A stretch of DNA of 64,000 bases from Trachythela sp. YZ-2020 (taxonomy: Eukaryota > Cnidaria > Anthozoa > Malacalcyonacea > Clavulariidae): assembly GCA_016169945.1 (NCBI GenBank), contig JADLSH010000217.1, forward strand, positions 248,001 through 312,000. Direction: 5' to 3'. Of this stretch, positions 12,115 through 24,050 are shown piece after piece. Both the position numbers and the translations under genes were made by a program. How positions within the stretch are numbered: the first letter of the stretch is position 1; each line of letters begins with the position of its first letter. A model generated the notes under the pieces. It ran no database searches, was not told the origin of the DNA, and saw nothing but the letters and a program-made list of their open reading frames with translations.

Positions 12115-14482
12115 ATGTGTAGCCTTCGCCTTGCATGGACCGGAGAATACGACGGTTTGAAACGACTAGTCAGCGAGGAATTAAAACTTGACGGTATATG
12201 GGAACAACCCGGTGGGTATAAAAAGATCTTCACTACATCTGATGAGCTAACGTCTATTTCGTGGTTAAAAGACAAGAAGACATTGACTTTCGAGGGAAAG
12301 GATTCAAAACAATTAAAACGAATGTTATGTTCTGTGTTAATTGGGGAAAATATTGTCTTAGATTCTAGACAAGCCGACAAAAGCGACAAACGAAAATGCT
12401 CGTCTCAGTGTCCAGACTATAGCCTTGATATTGAGAGCTTACACTCGGGTCAAATGGTACATGGAGAGGCGATTCAATCACTCGGAGAATCGATTTCCAA
12501 TGTAAACGAAGTGTTGTCCGAGCTTAAAGATTTCGTGTATAAAAACTCAAAACTTAATATCGAAACAAACATTGTTGATTCAATATGCGCTGGTATAGTC
12601 GGTGAAGCGGATCAGCATATAATTACGGATAATTTACTAATCACCAGAGACAATACTAATGACACATTTGGAATAACTGATGAACGAGTACCTGAAGCAG
12701 ACCAGCATACTATTACGCATAATTTACCAGCTGGCTTTTCTTTAAAGCCTGCCTTCCATTCTGCAGAGGTGAATGGAACTATCTTGCAGGGACGAGACTT
12801 AGCACTCGCTGTTAATAACGGGTTTTTAGCCGCCACTAAATCGTTACCGCCGCTTTCAATTACTGATAAATTATCTGTGGAAGAACCTACCGTTTTGTAC
12901 CCTATCTCCGTTGTTGATGTCGAATCGCGTTTAAAAGCAGTTAAATCGAATAAAGCTCCTGGTCCAGACTCTCTGCCAAATTGGATTCTCAATAATTTTT
13001 CAATGGAGATTTCAGAACCTGTGACAATGATTTTTAATGCCTCCATTAAACAAGCACAAGTTCCAACGCAGTGGAAAGATGCAAATGTCGTTCCCGTCCC
13101 TAAGACATCCCCGGTCACGGATATATCTTCAGACCTGCGACCTATATCTCTGACCGCCACGCTCTCAAAAGTTCTTGAATCATTTCCATTTCAATGGATT
13201 ATGGATACCATTAAGTCTCAGTTGGACCCAAAGCAATTTGGATCGTTAAAAGGCTCTTCTACGATAGACGCATTAATTAGCATGTTCCACTGTTGGTATT
13301 CTAACACAGACGGCAATGGCGAGACTGTTCGTGTTTTTCTGCTTGACTTTAGTAAAGCATTCGACAGAATCAACCACAAAATCCTGATAAAAAGATGCAA
13401 TTACTAAATATTGATAAATCCTTAATAAACTGGGTTATTGATTTCCTGATGCAAAGAAGACAGAGGGTGAAATTGGGTTCTTCGTTCTCTGATTGGTCCT
13501 TGGTAAATGGAGGCGTCCCGCAAGGTACAATCCTTGGCCCATTACTTTTTCTCATCATGGTCAACGATTTGGCTATTAACCACAAAGATAGATGGAAATA
13601 TGTTGACGACACTAGTCTCTCAGAAACAATCGGTAAAGGTTGTCAAAGTAACCTGCAATCCGTTATTAATAATATCGATCAATGGTGCACGGAAAATGAT
13701 ATGATGCTTAATCGTTCTAAATGCAAAGAGCTAATTATCTCGTTCGCTAAGGACGTCCCTAATCTTCGACCATTGTTTATTAAAGATCACTGTATGTCCC
13801 CAGTTTTATCAGCAAAGGTTCTTGGTCTGTACTTTTCTTCTGATCTTAGTTGGAACTTACATGTTGAACACATAGTATACAAGGCATCAAAGAGACTTTT
13901 TTCTCCGAGTGCTTAAACGCAGCGGTCTTGGAGGGAGTTCTCTAATTCAAGTTTATACCACATGTATACGACCTGTGCTTGAATATGCATGCCAGGTTTG
14001 GAACTTAAACTCCCTGACTACTTAAAGGAAGAAATCGAAAGAATTCAGAAGCGAGCCCTACGAATAATATGTCCTGACCTGTCATACCGCAAAGCCTTGG
14101 AAGTTTATGAAATATCCTTGCTCTCTCAAAGACGAAATAATTTATGTAAATCCTATTTTAAGAAACTTCTCAACCCGGAAAATAAGTTGAATGAACTCAT
14201 CCCTAATAAACGCGAGGACTTACGTACTTACAATCTACGTAACGATCAGCATATTAACTTAATTAATTGTAAGACTACAAGATTTAGTAAAAGTTTTATT
14301 CCTTCTAGTATCGTATCATATAATGATTCATTTTAATTGTAATATAAATTTTAGTTTTAATATACCGTATATATTACTATATGTATTAGTTTTTATCATG
14401 TAATTTAAATATCAACTCTGTACAATTCAGCTCTTAGCTGCCATTCAGATTTTGTAATAAAATTCAATTCAATTCAATTCAA
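12115..14482 (+). pseudogene. LINE reverse transcriptase with novel N-terminal domain
   Basis: Non-LTR retrotransposon relic starting at a true ATG (12115). Residues about 1-85 form a compact domain I do not recognise (LDGIWEQPGGYKKIF, ISWLKDKKTLTFEGKD). A coiled-coil-like stretch follows, then a short duplicated motif (EADQH-ITxNL at about 12608 and 12698), then the reverse transcriptase (KSNKAPGPDSLPNW, VFLLDFSKAFDRINH). The frame breaks near 13400 and continues in 13395-13916 with GGVPQGTILGPLLF and the catalytic YVDD at 13599-13610. A second break near 13905 leads to the C-terminal segment 13989-14336 (RIQKRALRIICPDLSY). There is no apurinic-type endonuclease domain. The 3' end carries AATAAA followed by (AATTC)n, typical of CR1/L2-like tails. 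Two frameshifts make it inactive. Confidence 0.85.
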
Positions 14483-15944
14483 CTTGCATATTTTGACCCT
14501 TCTAGTTAGCTTCTATTGCAGTAATGTTCTGTTTTTCAGTCTCGTTGGCTTAAATTTATTGCAAATATACTTGACGAATGATGAGGATGAGGATATCAAG
14601 TTCTCATGGTTGAAAAAACCTTGTTACAACTCTATTAGTTACTTAGTTTAGCAGTATCTTATATATACAAAACACTCAAAGGGCATTGCAACCATCCCCC
14701 CAGTGTTTGCCACTCACATGAAGCTGAATTAGGGAAACCATATTGATGCCCAGCACTCAATGAGTAAAATTGTCTGATGTAGACAGAGTGTAATATACTA
14801 TACAGAACAAGTATGCATGGTGAAATTTGCATCTACAAAGTGTTGACCATTGGTCATACTTAGTCTTAGCAGTAACATTTTTCTGCCAAATTTGTCTTGA
14901 TAAAATAGAATCAGAGTACGTATGTAAAAGATACACATTTATATTTTTAATTTTAAAATCAATAAACAATACATTTTGTGTGTGTATTCATTATTTAATT
15001 CTTCTGTCAGTAGGACAAATAGCTTAATTATTAAGCTTCATTCTTAATACATTCAGGAAAACTGACTGTCACACATAGTGTTAAAATATTTTTGCCCGCA
15101 TCAGTAATTAGATCAAGTAAATTCATTTTAAATCAGACTGTTTGACAAATGAGTCATTTTAAGCGAACACACTATGTTCAATTTCTTCACACAATTTCTT
15201 CCTGAACATTGCTAACTGCTTGGATTATCTGGAAATATGGAAAGATGTCAAAATTATGCACTATAGTTAATAACCCCAACCATTGATGACTTTTGTGGGA
15301 AAGTGGTGATTTATGCTCTGATGATTGGATTTCCTCCTTTGGTATGATGCATGAACAAAAACAGTAAATCACTCAATGTCTTTGATATCAATGACATATT
15401 AGACAAAACAGTATCTGTTGATACTAATGCATCAGACAATTCTAGCATTGTCCGGCTAGGGGCCGGGCGTTAGTACTTGCAAAATTGCTAGTACTTGCAA
15501 TGCTAAAATTGACTGATGGATAATGCTGTGAGTTTTATATGGCTATGCAGGACAGCAGGAACAAATGTCAACCTTGAGCATGCCAGTGATCATGCATCTG
15601 TCATCTAATAGATAAAAGCTCTCTACCAATCAAAATGAAATGGCAAATCAGCCCAATATATTATTATATAAACTTGTTTAGATTATATACAGAGCTTCAA
15701 CATATCTCACAGGTATGCTCTTCATGCAGGTGATGCAGCTAAACTGCTGAGGTGCACTTGTCCCTTGCTATTCATTATATTTTAATATTTACTGGTCTTG
15801 AAAACATATCACTAATATATTACACTACTTACCTAGTTACCTCTGGCTCTGGTGTGCTATAAGATATGCGAAGAGACAACATTGTACTCTTTAATTTACA
15901 ATTAAGATGTTTTTCTTCTGCATCTCACTCGATTGAAATTGATG
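14483..15944. other. no gene seen
   Basis: About 1.45 kb of AT-rich sequence. Only short, non-ATG or low-complexity frames are present. A small direct repeat (GCTAGTACTTGCAA) lies near 15470-15500. No feature could be supported. Confidence 0.55.
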
Positions 15945-16174
15945 TAGAAGGTTTAGGTGGATGGATATTTCGAGTAAAATATTATATACAATATTTTAGA
16001 CCTGAACGGGAACGGCTGCGAAAAATGCAACTCTAAGTCTGCGATAATCGTAGGGCCGCAGTTCAATTCCTGTCGGAGGACTTAGAGTTGCATTTTTCGC
16101 AGCCATTCCCGTTCAGGTCTAAAATATTGTATATAATATTTCACTCGAAATATCCATCCACCTAAACCTTCTAC
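15945..16174. repeat. foldback repeat with tRNA-like core
   Basis: Two arms of about 95 bp are almost exact inverted repeats (AGAAGGTTTAGGTGG at 15946; reverse complement ending about 16173). The arms contain TGCGAAAAATGCAACTCTAAG, also found (slightly changed) flanking the tRNA-like units at 62.6-63.0 kb. The loop contains GTTCAATTCC, a polymerase III B-box-like motif, but the A box is missing. It is best read as a collapsed head-to-head pair of tRNA-derived repeats. Confidence 0.7.
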
Positions 16175-16439
16175 TCTTTAATTTACATGTATTGACTATA
16201 TTCCACCAAAAGGCACCAATAGATAATCATATTCGAATATATATATAATGAAAAAAATTCATACAAATTTACCTTAATTCAGAAGTAATATTTTGAAGAG
16301 AATCATCGAACTCATCCATGTTTCATCGAGAAAAGCATGCTAAATGCTCTAAAAATCCCCAAAAGTGGATGATAGTATTCACATCTCAGAAATCGACAGA
16401 AAGCTGAGAATCGACACGTTTTCTGCCAGGCGCTAAATC

Positions 16440-16710
16440 CCTTCCGTCGTGGCTACGCACTACAGTTTCCACGCGCGCGACACGCAACCGCGAAGCACGT
16501 TAAAGCGCATGGGTACGATGCTGTGTTTTTGGCGCCGCCGACACGCGCCGGAAGTTGACGGCCGCCATGTTGCTGGCCAGAAGAGTGCAGCCAGAACAAT
16601 AGGGAAATGTATTGTGAAATTGACATCGCTGCTACTAAATCGCGCTTTTAAGCGATTTTGGTGAATAAATCCAACTGTGTATGTGCATCGGAAATATAAA
16701 TGAGAAAGGT
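16440..16710 (+). promoter_or_regulatory. CpG-rich promoter-like block with ETS and YY1 motifs
   Basis: A locally GC- and CpG-rich island in AT-rich surroundings. It has CCGGAAGT (16548-16555, ETS-like) 6 bp before GCCGCCATGTTG (16561-16572, a strong YY1-like site). About 140 bp downstream is a candidate splice donor, GAGAAAGGTAAGAG (16692-16705). This arrangement resembles a metazoan TATA-less promoter with a non-coding first exon. No downstream coding exon was identified on the plus strand, so it could equally be the end of a transposable element. The 3' part (from about 16616) has an inverted partner at 21765-22131. Confidence 0.4.
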
Positions 16711-16978
16711 AAGAGAGTAATTTTGATGTTTTAATTCTCAATGAAAGTGTTTCTTTTAGCCAAAATGTTGCAATTCTGAGATAGCTTGATATGGGGGTCG
16801 CTAGGGCACCAGAGTGCCAATACAGTTTACTTTTATAGTTTTATATAGAATTTTGGAGCAAGATATTTTGTTGAAAGCACAGTATTGAAACGGTATTCTT
16901 CATAGTATAGATTAAATATTTATGGTATTTTCATTTCATTTTGCGTGCAAATTTATGGACAAATTTGACAATGATTCT
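16616..16978 (+). repeat. inverted-repeat partner of 21765-22131
   Basis: About 360 bp that reappears in reverse orientation at 21765-22131. Shared features include AAATTGACATCGCTGC, the AAATCGCGCTTTTAAGCG block and TTGAAAGCACAGTATTGAAAC. The copies differ by scattered substitutions. The CpG-rich block with ETS/YY1 motifs (16440-16600) is not part of the second copy. Confidence 0.8.
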
Positions 16979-17172
16979 ATGATAACTTTTCCAACTAATT
17001 AACATTATACACCAGTATTAAACGTTACACATGAGTATTTGGAATGGGTTTGATTGCTTGAAACTCAATTTAAAAAAGCTACCAAATGTTTCGTTGTCTT
17101 TAAAGAGAAACTAAAGAAATCCATAATTGCAACTGCTACTAATATATAACAAATATAGTAATTGCAACTATT

Positions 17173-17546
17173 GGCTCGATTTATACTAGAGACCGATGAT
17201 CAATCTGGACGAATTTGGGCAAAGAAAAGATAGTTCGTCTGTTTATAAATGCAGGCGGACAGACGGATCATCCATCAAGACGAACTATCTGTGTAGTTTG
17301 TCTACATGGACAAACTTGTGTGTGTAGTTCGTCTTGACGGATGATCCGTCTGTGTGTACAAATACGGCATTAGACGTTCATTAGACAAACTATCGAGTAA
17401 GCTGATACTTCGTTACTTGTAGCCAGAGGATAGCTATTCTCACTAGTTTGTCTGGATAGTTCGTCTTGTGTTTATACTAAGACAGATGATCTATCCAACG
17501 GATGACGCGTCTTGACGGATGATCTGTCTCTAGTGTAAATCGAGCC
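17173..17546. mobile_element. MITE, TIR GGCTCGATTTA(T/C)ACTAGAGAC
   Basis: GGCTCGATTTATACTAGAGAC at 17173 pairs with the right end, the reverse complement of GGCTCGATTTACACTAGAGAC (ending 17546). ATT flanks both sides (17170-17172 and 17547-17549), a possible 3-bp target duplication as in PIF/Harbinger-type elements. The interior repeats GACGGATGATC and AGTTCGTCTTGACGG several times in both orientations. The same motif occurs at about 11009 and 42354, so related MITEs occur elsewhere in the window. Confidence 0.75.
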
Positions 17547-17562
17547 ATTGTAATTACTCATA

Positions 17563-20450
17563 ATAATAATAATAATAATCTTTATTTATCCATCTTAAGT
17601 ATAAAAGTACAATGGATTTACAGGTTGATTCAAATTACATTAAAAATATCTTAAAACATTATATACAGATAAGAATCTTAAGTATGTATAGACAAACTAA
17701 AAACTATGTGAGTGCACTTGCACGAGCTAAGAAGGAGCGTTTATGTCTTTCAGTTCGCGATAATGTGTTTTTACTATTAATTGTTCGTAAATCGTATGGA
17801 TTATTTGATTTAAAAAGTCTTGTATGAAAAGGATGGGAAGGATCATTCATAATCTTCCACGCTTCACGTTTCAGAAGTTCTTCTCTTCGATCAGAGAGGC
17901 TTTGTAGACAGTCATTGTTATAACCAAGAACTCGGAGGCAGCGGGTCTGGGTTCGTTCAATTTCATTTACGAGATAAGTTGGAAGGCCACCCCAGATAGG
18001 TGAGGCATATTCAAGAATAGATCTAATATTGGATTTATAAAGGGTAATACCTACTTCCACAGGTAGATTAGCTTTCCTGCATTCTCTTAAGATATATACT
18101 TGACGGTTAGCTTTCTGTATAACAGTTTCAATATGATTGTTCCATTTGAGGTTGTTTTGAAACCCCATTCCAAGTAGTTTAAATTTGTCCACTCTTTCAA
18201 CTAGTTCATCACCGATATAAACAGGAGGAGGTTCCGATACTGATTCCGTGAAGCATATCCACATGTCCTTTGTTTTTGACGTTGATGGTCATTTTGTTCG
18301 ACTCTGAACAATTTTGGATAATGTCTAGAGCCTGTTGGACATGGCTTATTTCCGCGGCTCCAACTTCTTGATCGAGTGTGCAGTCATCGGCTTACTTCGA
18401 GGTATCGACGGTTAGTTTGCAGGATTTCATCCTCTAAATCATCGATGTATACATTAAATAGCATAGGAGAGATGACCGAGCCTTGCGGAACTCAGCTGGG
18501 CATGGAGCGGATGTTGACAACATTTGAAGTAGCTTTACCTGTTGACTTCTCATGGATAGGAAATCTCGAATCCACAGCCAAAAAGATTTAGTTATGTTGA
18601 TAGAGGCCAATTTAGAAAGGAGAATTCGGTGGTCCACCATATCAAACGCTTTGCAGAAGTCAATGAAAATAGCATGGATACCTTTTCTGCCATGCGCAGT
18701 GTTATCAGTTTTATCAAACCATTTTTGAAGTTTCAATCAATGCTGAAATTGTTGAACGGCCCTTGAGAAGTGCATGTTGGTTATCTTTTAATGTAAGATC
18801 TGCACAATTTAATTGCAATTGAATCTTTTCCAGCACTTTAGCTAACTGTGGAAGCACAGAAATTTGACGAAAGTCGGTTTCAATGTTTTTCGGTGGGACA
18901 ATTTTAGGCATAGGGGTTATTAGAGCTTGTTTGTACAAGGTGGGATATTTACATTGAATTATACTACTCGTGATGATGTTATGTGCTACGAGAGCTAAGT
19001 CTTCACTATACTGCTTCAAGAACCACGCAGGGATTCCATCAATGCCAGTCGCCTTCTTCACCTTTAATGCATTAAGGGCCTTTTTCACCTGACCTATCGA
19101 TGGTATGGGGGGATAAATTTCTTTAAGATGGTGTCGCACATTATTTAGGTCATAACTAGCAGCATTGTCTAACATCATTCCATTCCAAGGGGCGGTAAAA
19201 CGGCCTGTAATTTTCAGTCAGTTCAGAAAGATCGTAGTTTTGGCACCCGTTTGCTGGAAGATTGGATGTACCATCCATGCCAACTAGTGAGGAGATGGAC
19301 TTAAACCATTTACTAGAGTTTGATTTACGGTGGTCTTTGGCTTTACTTTCATAGTAGACTATTTTCGCTTTAGATATCAGACTAGAGACTTTATGGCACA
19401 AGCGTATATAGTTTATACTATCCCCACGACTAAAAGCTCGCTGTCTAGCTTTAATTTCCATTTTAATGTGGCTTGTCATCCATGGTTTGTCTGAGTTGTG
19501 GACTCTGATGGTTTTGACAGGCACCTCCGTGTCCAACATGTGAATCACAGTCTCATTGAACAACTTGATCTTTTCGTCAACATCTTCAGCACGGAATATA
19601 CGCTCCCATGTTTGCTGCGCCACTTTCAGACTCAGAGCGGCTCGATTTCCAGGTTTCATTAATCTGATTCTCTTTGTCGTAGGAGGGATTTTCAGATTAT
19701 TTTTGGTTTAAGGAGAATACACTGGTGGTCTGATCTACCAATAGGAGGCAGGTGGCTGGCTGAGTCAAACAGATTAAACATGTTTGTAGCAATTTGGTCC
19801 AGGTATTTTTCCCTCGAGTGGGCGCTGATACAGTTTTACGTAGCCCAAAACGGCTGCATAAACGACTGATGTTCAACATATTGAAATCTCCTGCAATGAT
19901 AATTCCTGAAGATATCCATTTGGTAAGTATAATATCTAGTCCGTTAGAAAGGTATTCTATCATTTCATAATCATTTTCACGCCGTTGGCCAGGTGGGTAG
20001 TATACGATAACGACAATGATGGTGCTAAAGGGTCTTGGGGTGCGAGGTGGTTTTAAAACCAGCCATAGAACTTCTTTACCGGTTTCCTCTAAATGAGTTA
20101 TACGTTCCACGCGGATGTACGAACTAATATACGCTAGGATCCCGCCGCCTAGGGTATCTCTATCAAGTCTGAATATTTCATAATTGTTCCCAATTTTAAT
20201 TACCGAGTCTGGAATATTATTTGATAACCATGATTCAGTGATCATTACTACCGAGGGGTTGTTGACTGAGACAATACCAGACAGCTCATCAATTTTATTG
20301 CTTATATGGCAGACATTTGAGAGGAAGAAGGTTGGGCAAACAGAAGATGGATTTGCTGGGGACTGAACAGTTTTGACTTTTACACAGTTATACGTATACA
20401 TTATACTTTTATAAGTATGCTGCGTTTGTCCAGGGAATTTTCGTTGTGAA
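17563..20450 (-). pseudogene. LINE with endonuclease and reverse transcriptase, decayed
   Basis: Minus-strand non-LTR element reading from about 20401 to a (ATT)n tail at 17563-17583. 20401-19697 is an apurinic-type endonuclease: VVMITESWLS, GGGILAYISS, IIAGDFNMLN, PTRGKNTW. A frameshift follows near its end. 19659-19156 is the linker (KPWMTSHIKMEIKARQRAF). 19178-18434 is the reverse transcriptase (KVKKATGIDGIPAWFL, FIDFCKAFDMVDH), again frameshifted. The catalytic loop near 18400-18380 is damaged; only ADDCT can be read. 18264-17704 is the C-terminal region (LYKSNIRSILEYASPIW). The order and motifs fit the Jockey/CR1/L2 group. At least four frame breaks make it a pseudogene, but it is nearly full length. 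Confidence 0.88.
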
Positions 20451-20873
20451 ATACAATTTTGTAATTAGGTCTCTAGGACCTCCAGACCTAACGTCTTATT
20501 TTTGTGAATAATCAGTCATGTAAATATGAGCAAAATCAATAAAAACACACACAGTAGTTGTCTTATATATATTATGGTTAATCCATTTTGCACAGGATAG
20601 AAATGTGGTGTACAGTATTTATTATGATCAATGCATAAGGTGGAAATATTGTAATGAGGGGAACCTATGTACATTGTACAATATGGTGTTTCTTGAAAAT
20701 ACAACAATTTATGTCAATTTGAAACTTGCTAGTTGCTAGGGTGTTGCCCTGGACAAAGTATTCCCTGGGGTGTGATATATGGCATCATAATTTTGAAGGA
20801 GCAAAAGCAGTGCTACAGTATACGTTATAGTGGTCCTTTGCTTGGGCACTGAACTTCAAACAAAAGCCAGCTA
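20451..20873. other. no gene seen
   Basis: About 420 bp upstream of the LINE endonuclease start. It may contain the LINE 5' UTR. No motif or gene is supported. Confidence 0.5.
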
Positions 20874-21279
20874 GTGGATATGGTCCCCTCTCGCGGATTT
20901 GGACCCCCCTCGCGAATCTATCGTATGGCATATTAAATATCGAATGAAAACGTTTTGAATCATCTTTACATCTAACAGAGAAAAAGTGTACAAATGTTCC
21001 TGCAAATTTTCTCGTGCTTTTGGACGGCAGGAACTATATTTTACTGCAACCAAAACTACATTTCACTGCTAAAAATATGTTTCACTGCCACTATAATATA
21101 TTTAACTACGAGAAGTAGATTATAAACTTATAATTTCAAATAAACTGACGCTCAAAAATACTTGTAGACTTTTGCGAGAGAACTTTGTAAACAATAATAC
21201 TTTGTTTCAACAAGTTTCTACACTTATGATTTCATAGAGTCATTTCATAGAGCCATTTCCGGAAGGGGTCCATATCCGC
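20874..21279. mobile_element. MITE with TA target duplication
   Basis: GTGGATATGGTCCCC at 20874 is matched by the reverse complement of GCGGATATGGACCCC ending at 21279. Both ends are flanked by TA (20872-20873 and 21280-21281), as in Tc1/mariner-type elements. The 406-bp body has no transposase. It repeats ACTGCAA/ACTGCTA-type segments and carries a second internal GCGGATTTGGACCCC-like copy of the end at about 20894. Confidence 0.75.
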
Positions 21280-21281
21280 TA

Positions 21282-21764
21282 GAATATGGTCGATCGAGAG
21301 GAAAAATCCGGTAAGACAACAAATCCTGCCAGTGTCTCTTGTTAACCCATCTGCTGGCAATGCGCCCAGATGCACTCATACTTTATTATTTACTTGTCTA
21401 ATGGGTTAACAAAACTCATCTGCCAGTGTCTCTTGTTAACCCATTATTTGGCAATGCTGCTAGATACTTTGCTGGCATTTTACTCTGTCACAATGCCCAA
21501 TTTTTTTTTATATCTATAGAATATTTTAGTATTTTTTGGTTTTCAGTTCTTTAGTACAGTAATCCCCATTGGCAGTTTTCTTGACACCCAACCAGGCAAC
21601 TGGCAACATCCTTTCACTTTTCATGGATAACTGTTCAGCCTTTATCATAATAACCAGGAATTACATCTACAATATTAGAAAATAAGCCAATAAACACCCA
21701 ACTTTGACCCTTACTCAGAGTCTCAGAAACCAATTTTTATTTAGTTGGAGAAGTAAACATAAAG
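21282..21764. repeat. short duplicated segment, no gene
   Basis: TGCCAGTGTCTCTTGTTAAC occurs at about 21329 and again at about 21422, each followed by a variant of GGCAATG. A diverged relative (TTAACCCATTAGCTGGGAATG) appears near 52086. These look like remnants of a small dispersed repeat. No coding content. Confidence 0.5.
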
Positions 21765-22131
21765 ATCATTGTCAAATTCTAGGTCAAATTTGTCCCATAA
21801 ATATGTAGGCAAAATGAAATGAAAATACTATAAATCTTTAATCTATACTATGAAGAATACCGTTTCAATACTGTGCTTTCAACAAAATATCTTGCTCCAA
21901 AATTCTATATAAAACTATAAAAGTAAACTGTATTGGCACTCTGGTTCCCTGGCGACCCCCATATAAAGCTATCTCAGAATTGCAACATTTTGGCTAAAAG
22001 AAACACTTTCATTGAGAATTAAAACATCAAAATTACTCTCTTACCTTTCTCATTTATATTTCCGATGCACACAGTTGGATGTATTCACCAAAATCGCTTA
22101 AAAGCGCGATTTAGTAGCAGCGATGTCAATT
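21765..22131 (-). repeat. inverted partner of 16616-16978
   Basis: Reverse-orientation copy of the segment at 16616-16978, ending at TCAATTTGAATC. Together the two copies form a 5.5-kb inverted pair that encloses a MITE, a LINE and a TA-flanked MITE. Confidence 0.8.
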
Positions 22132-22758
22132 TGAATCTAGCTATTTTCCCTACATGGTAGACAAAATTGTGAAAAAGGAAAAACTAATGTTGTAGAGTTT
22201 GGATAACTCGCTCGACGGAACTGACTCAGTAACTGAGTGTTGAAGGGTTTTCGTAAAGGAAATTAGCTTTTTGCAACTGGTTTTGTAGCTCAGTTGGAAG
22301 AGTGCTGCACCGGAATCGGATGGGCGTTGGTTCAATTCCTGTCAGAGCCAGAGAGCCTATAGGTAACACTATGTTACAAATATCCTATTTTTGTAAACAC
22401 GGAAACACCGGCAAAAACAATGAAAAGTTTATACTTTTAAGTGTAGATTTATCAATTGCCAAAATATATAATGTATTTATCAGTTGCCAAAGTATATAAC
22501 GTAGATATAGGCATTCTATAAACTCCTATTTCATGTAAAATTCAAATTGTGAAATCAATGGCAGAAACTGACCCCCCCCCCATCTATACATAAAGTAGAC
22601 AATTCGTCCGAAATTTTAACCTAATATGGCTAGAAACAGCAGATTTTGAGGATGAATGGGGAGGTTTCGGAAATCTTAGACGGTTTTATCGGAAATTTAA
22701 GAGGCTTTGCACGATAATTTAAGAAACTTACATCTACAATGAAAATATATTTGAAAGC
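22132..22758 (+). repeat. tRNA-headed dispersed repeat, copy 1 (5' part)
   Basis: First part of copy 1 of a roughly 1.1-kb repeat whose copy 2 is at 43072-44540. Copy 1 is split by the BEL element (22759-28827) and the foldback at 29149-32033, resuming at 28833-29148 and 32043-32195. It begins at TTGAATCTAGCTATTTTCCC and contains a tRNA-like segment (22279-22349). Poly-C at 22571 and AT-rich sequence follow. Confidence 0.85.
22279..22349 (+). repeat. tRNA-derived SINE head
   Basis: A 71-nt segment that folds like a tRNA: acceptor arms GGTTTTG/CAGAGCC pair throughout with wobbles, the A box is TAGCTCAGTTGG and the B box GGTTCAATTCC. The loop in the anticodon position is CCGGAAT (GGA in the middle), but the anticodon stem is weak. 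It is read as the polymerase III head of a repeat rather than a working tRNA gene, because an equivalent segment recurs in copy 2 of the same repeat. Confidence 0.7.
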
Positions 22759-22843
22759 TGTCGGAGATTGCCAATAAATTGTTAATGATTAACATTCATT
22801 AATTAGTATGCATGCGTATAATAGCTAGAAATGTCAATCAATT
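22759..22843 (+). repeat. 5' LTR, first part
   Basis: First 85 bp of the 5' LTR, from TGTCGGAGATTGCC to AATCAATT, where the foldback element at 22844 is inserted. The remainder of the LTR resumes at 24244. Confidence 0.92.
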
Positions 22844-23029
22844 CACCACTTGCATGGTGGTCGCCACGTGTACTTGGCACGTGGTCAAAAATGTAAACAA
22901 ACGGAAAAGTTCGGACTATGGGTCACGCACGCAATATAGTATTATATAGTAAAGCAATAATAAAAAAGCTATTTTACATAACCTGCGTCGGTTTTTGATC
23001 GTTTTATTGTCTGTGCGGTTTAAGTAAAG

Positions 23030-23233
23030 ATGTCGGGTAAAAATGCAAGTGATAAGTTCAAAGCAATGAGCGTTAGAGAGCTTCAAAACTATTTATCGGA
23101 TCACGGAGTTACAGTGAGCGGCCATTTAATACCTGCATTGATCGATATTGTATCTTCTGTCGAAAGAATGGGGTTGCCAGTTGATCCAATTTCACAAAGG
23201 ATGACCATGAGAAAAGTCTGGAACGTCGATTAA
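23030..23233 (+). pseudogene. SAP-like N-terminal fragment, left arm
   Basis: 67-codon frame starting at a true ATG (MSGKNASDKFKAMSVREL). It contains a SAP-like helix-turn motif (LQNYLSDHGVTVSGHL). It loses frame after GLPVDP, and a deletion joins it to a segment (near 23260) that lies about 300 bp further on in the other arm. I recognise this start from multi-domain cnidarian transposon-type proteins that continue with a SWIM zinc finger and a YqaJ-like nuclease, neither of which is present here. Truncated and not functional as an enzyme. Confidence 0.6.
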
Positions 23234-23528
23234 ATATTCATGATGATATTCAAATCAGCGACGGTTACGTCGACACTTTGAAGATTGTGGAGTACATGTG
23301 TACGTTGGTAAAGTACAGGCAAGCATGAAATCAACAACTGACGAAGGCAATTATCACATATAAAACCACTGACATGGTAGTGATTTCCTTTGTCTTTTTC
23401 TCATGAATTATTAATGAGTTTTTTAACTATATATACACAAAATTCAATACAATAAATTTAATATTGTTATATACATATATCTACAGGGTATACAACTGCA
23501 AGATCATATATTACATTATTTTCCAAAT

Positions 23529-24050
23529 TTAGTGTGGAGCAAAAATTGCATGTCCCACTAGATCGTAAAACTTTTTGCCTTCGTCAGTTGTTGATTTCAT
23601 GCTTGGCTGTACTTTACCAACTCCACAATCTTCCAATTTAACTGTTTTCAAAGTGTCGACGTAACCATTCACAAACAATCTGTAATCATCATACGACTTG
23701 TACGAAGCAAGCCCTTGTTTATCGTATTTGGCGGAGTGATATATCAAATGATTGAATATGTCGTATAATCCGAATGGCGGTGACTGCACGAAGTTATTCT
23801 CCGTTTTCATGGTTAACGGGTCGCTGATTTGAATATCATGAATATTTAATCGACTTTCCAGACTTTTCTCATGGTCATCCTTTGTGAAATTTGGATCAAC
23901 TGCAGGCAACCCCATTCTTTCGACAGAAGATACGATATCGATCAATGCAGGTATTAAATGGCCGCTCACTGTAACTCCGTGATCCGATAAATAGTTTTGA
24001 AGCTCTCTAACGCTCATTGCTTTGAACTTATCACTTGCATTTTTACCCGA
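23529..24050 (-). pseudogene. SAP-like N-terminal fragment, right arm
   Basis: Longer minus-strand copy of the same protein start. In this arm the first ATG reads ATT (near 24048-24050), so translation could only begin at the internal Met at 24015-24017 (MSVRELQNYLSDHG). The frame stays open for 162 codons through PPFGLYDIFNHLIYHSAKYD and SYDDYRLFVNGYVDTL to a stop at 23529. It contains the SAP-like motif and the following conserved domain, but none of the expected downstream SWIM/YqaJ regions. Whether a peptide is made is unknown. Confidence 0.6.

Noticed and set aside
12612..13160. 182-codon minus-strand ORF opposite the LINE
   Set aside because: It lies entirely antisense to the recognised LINE frame, with no family match.
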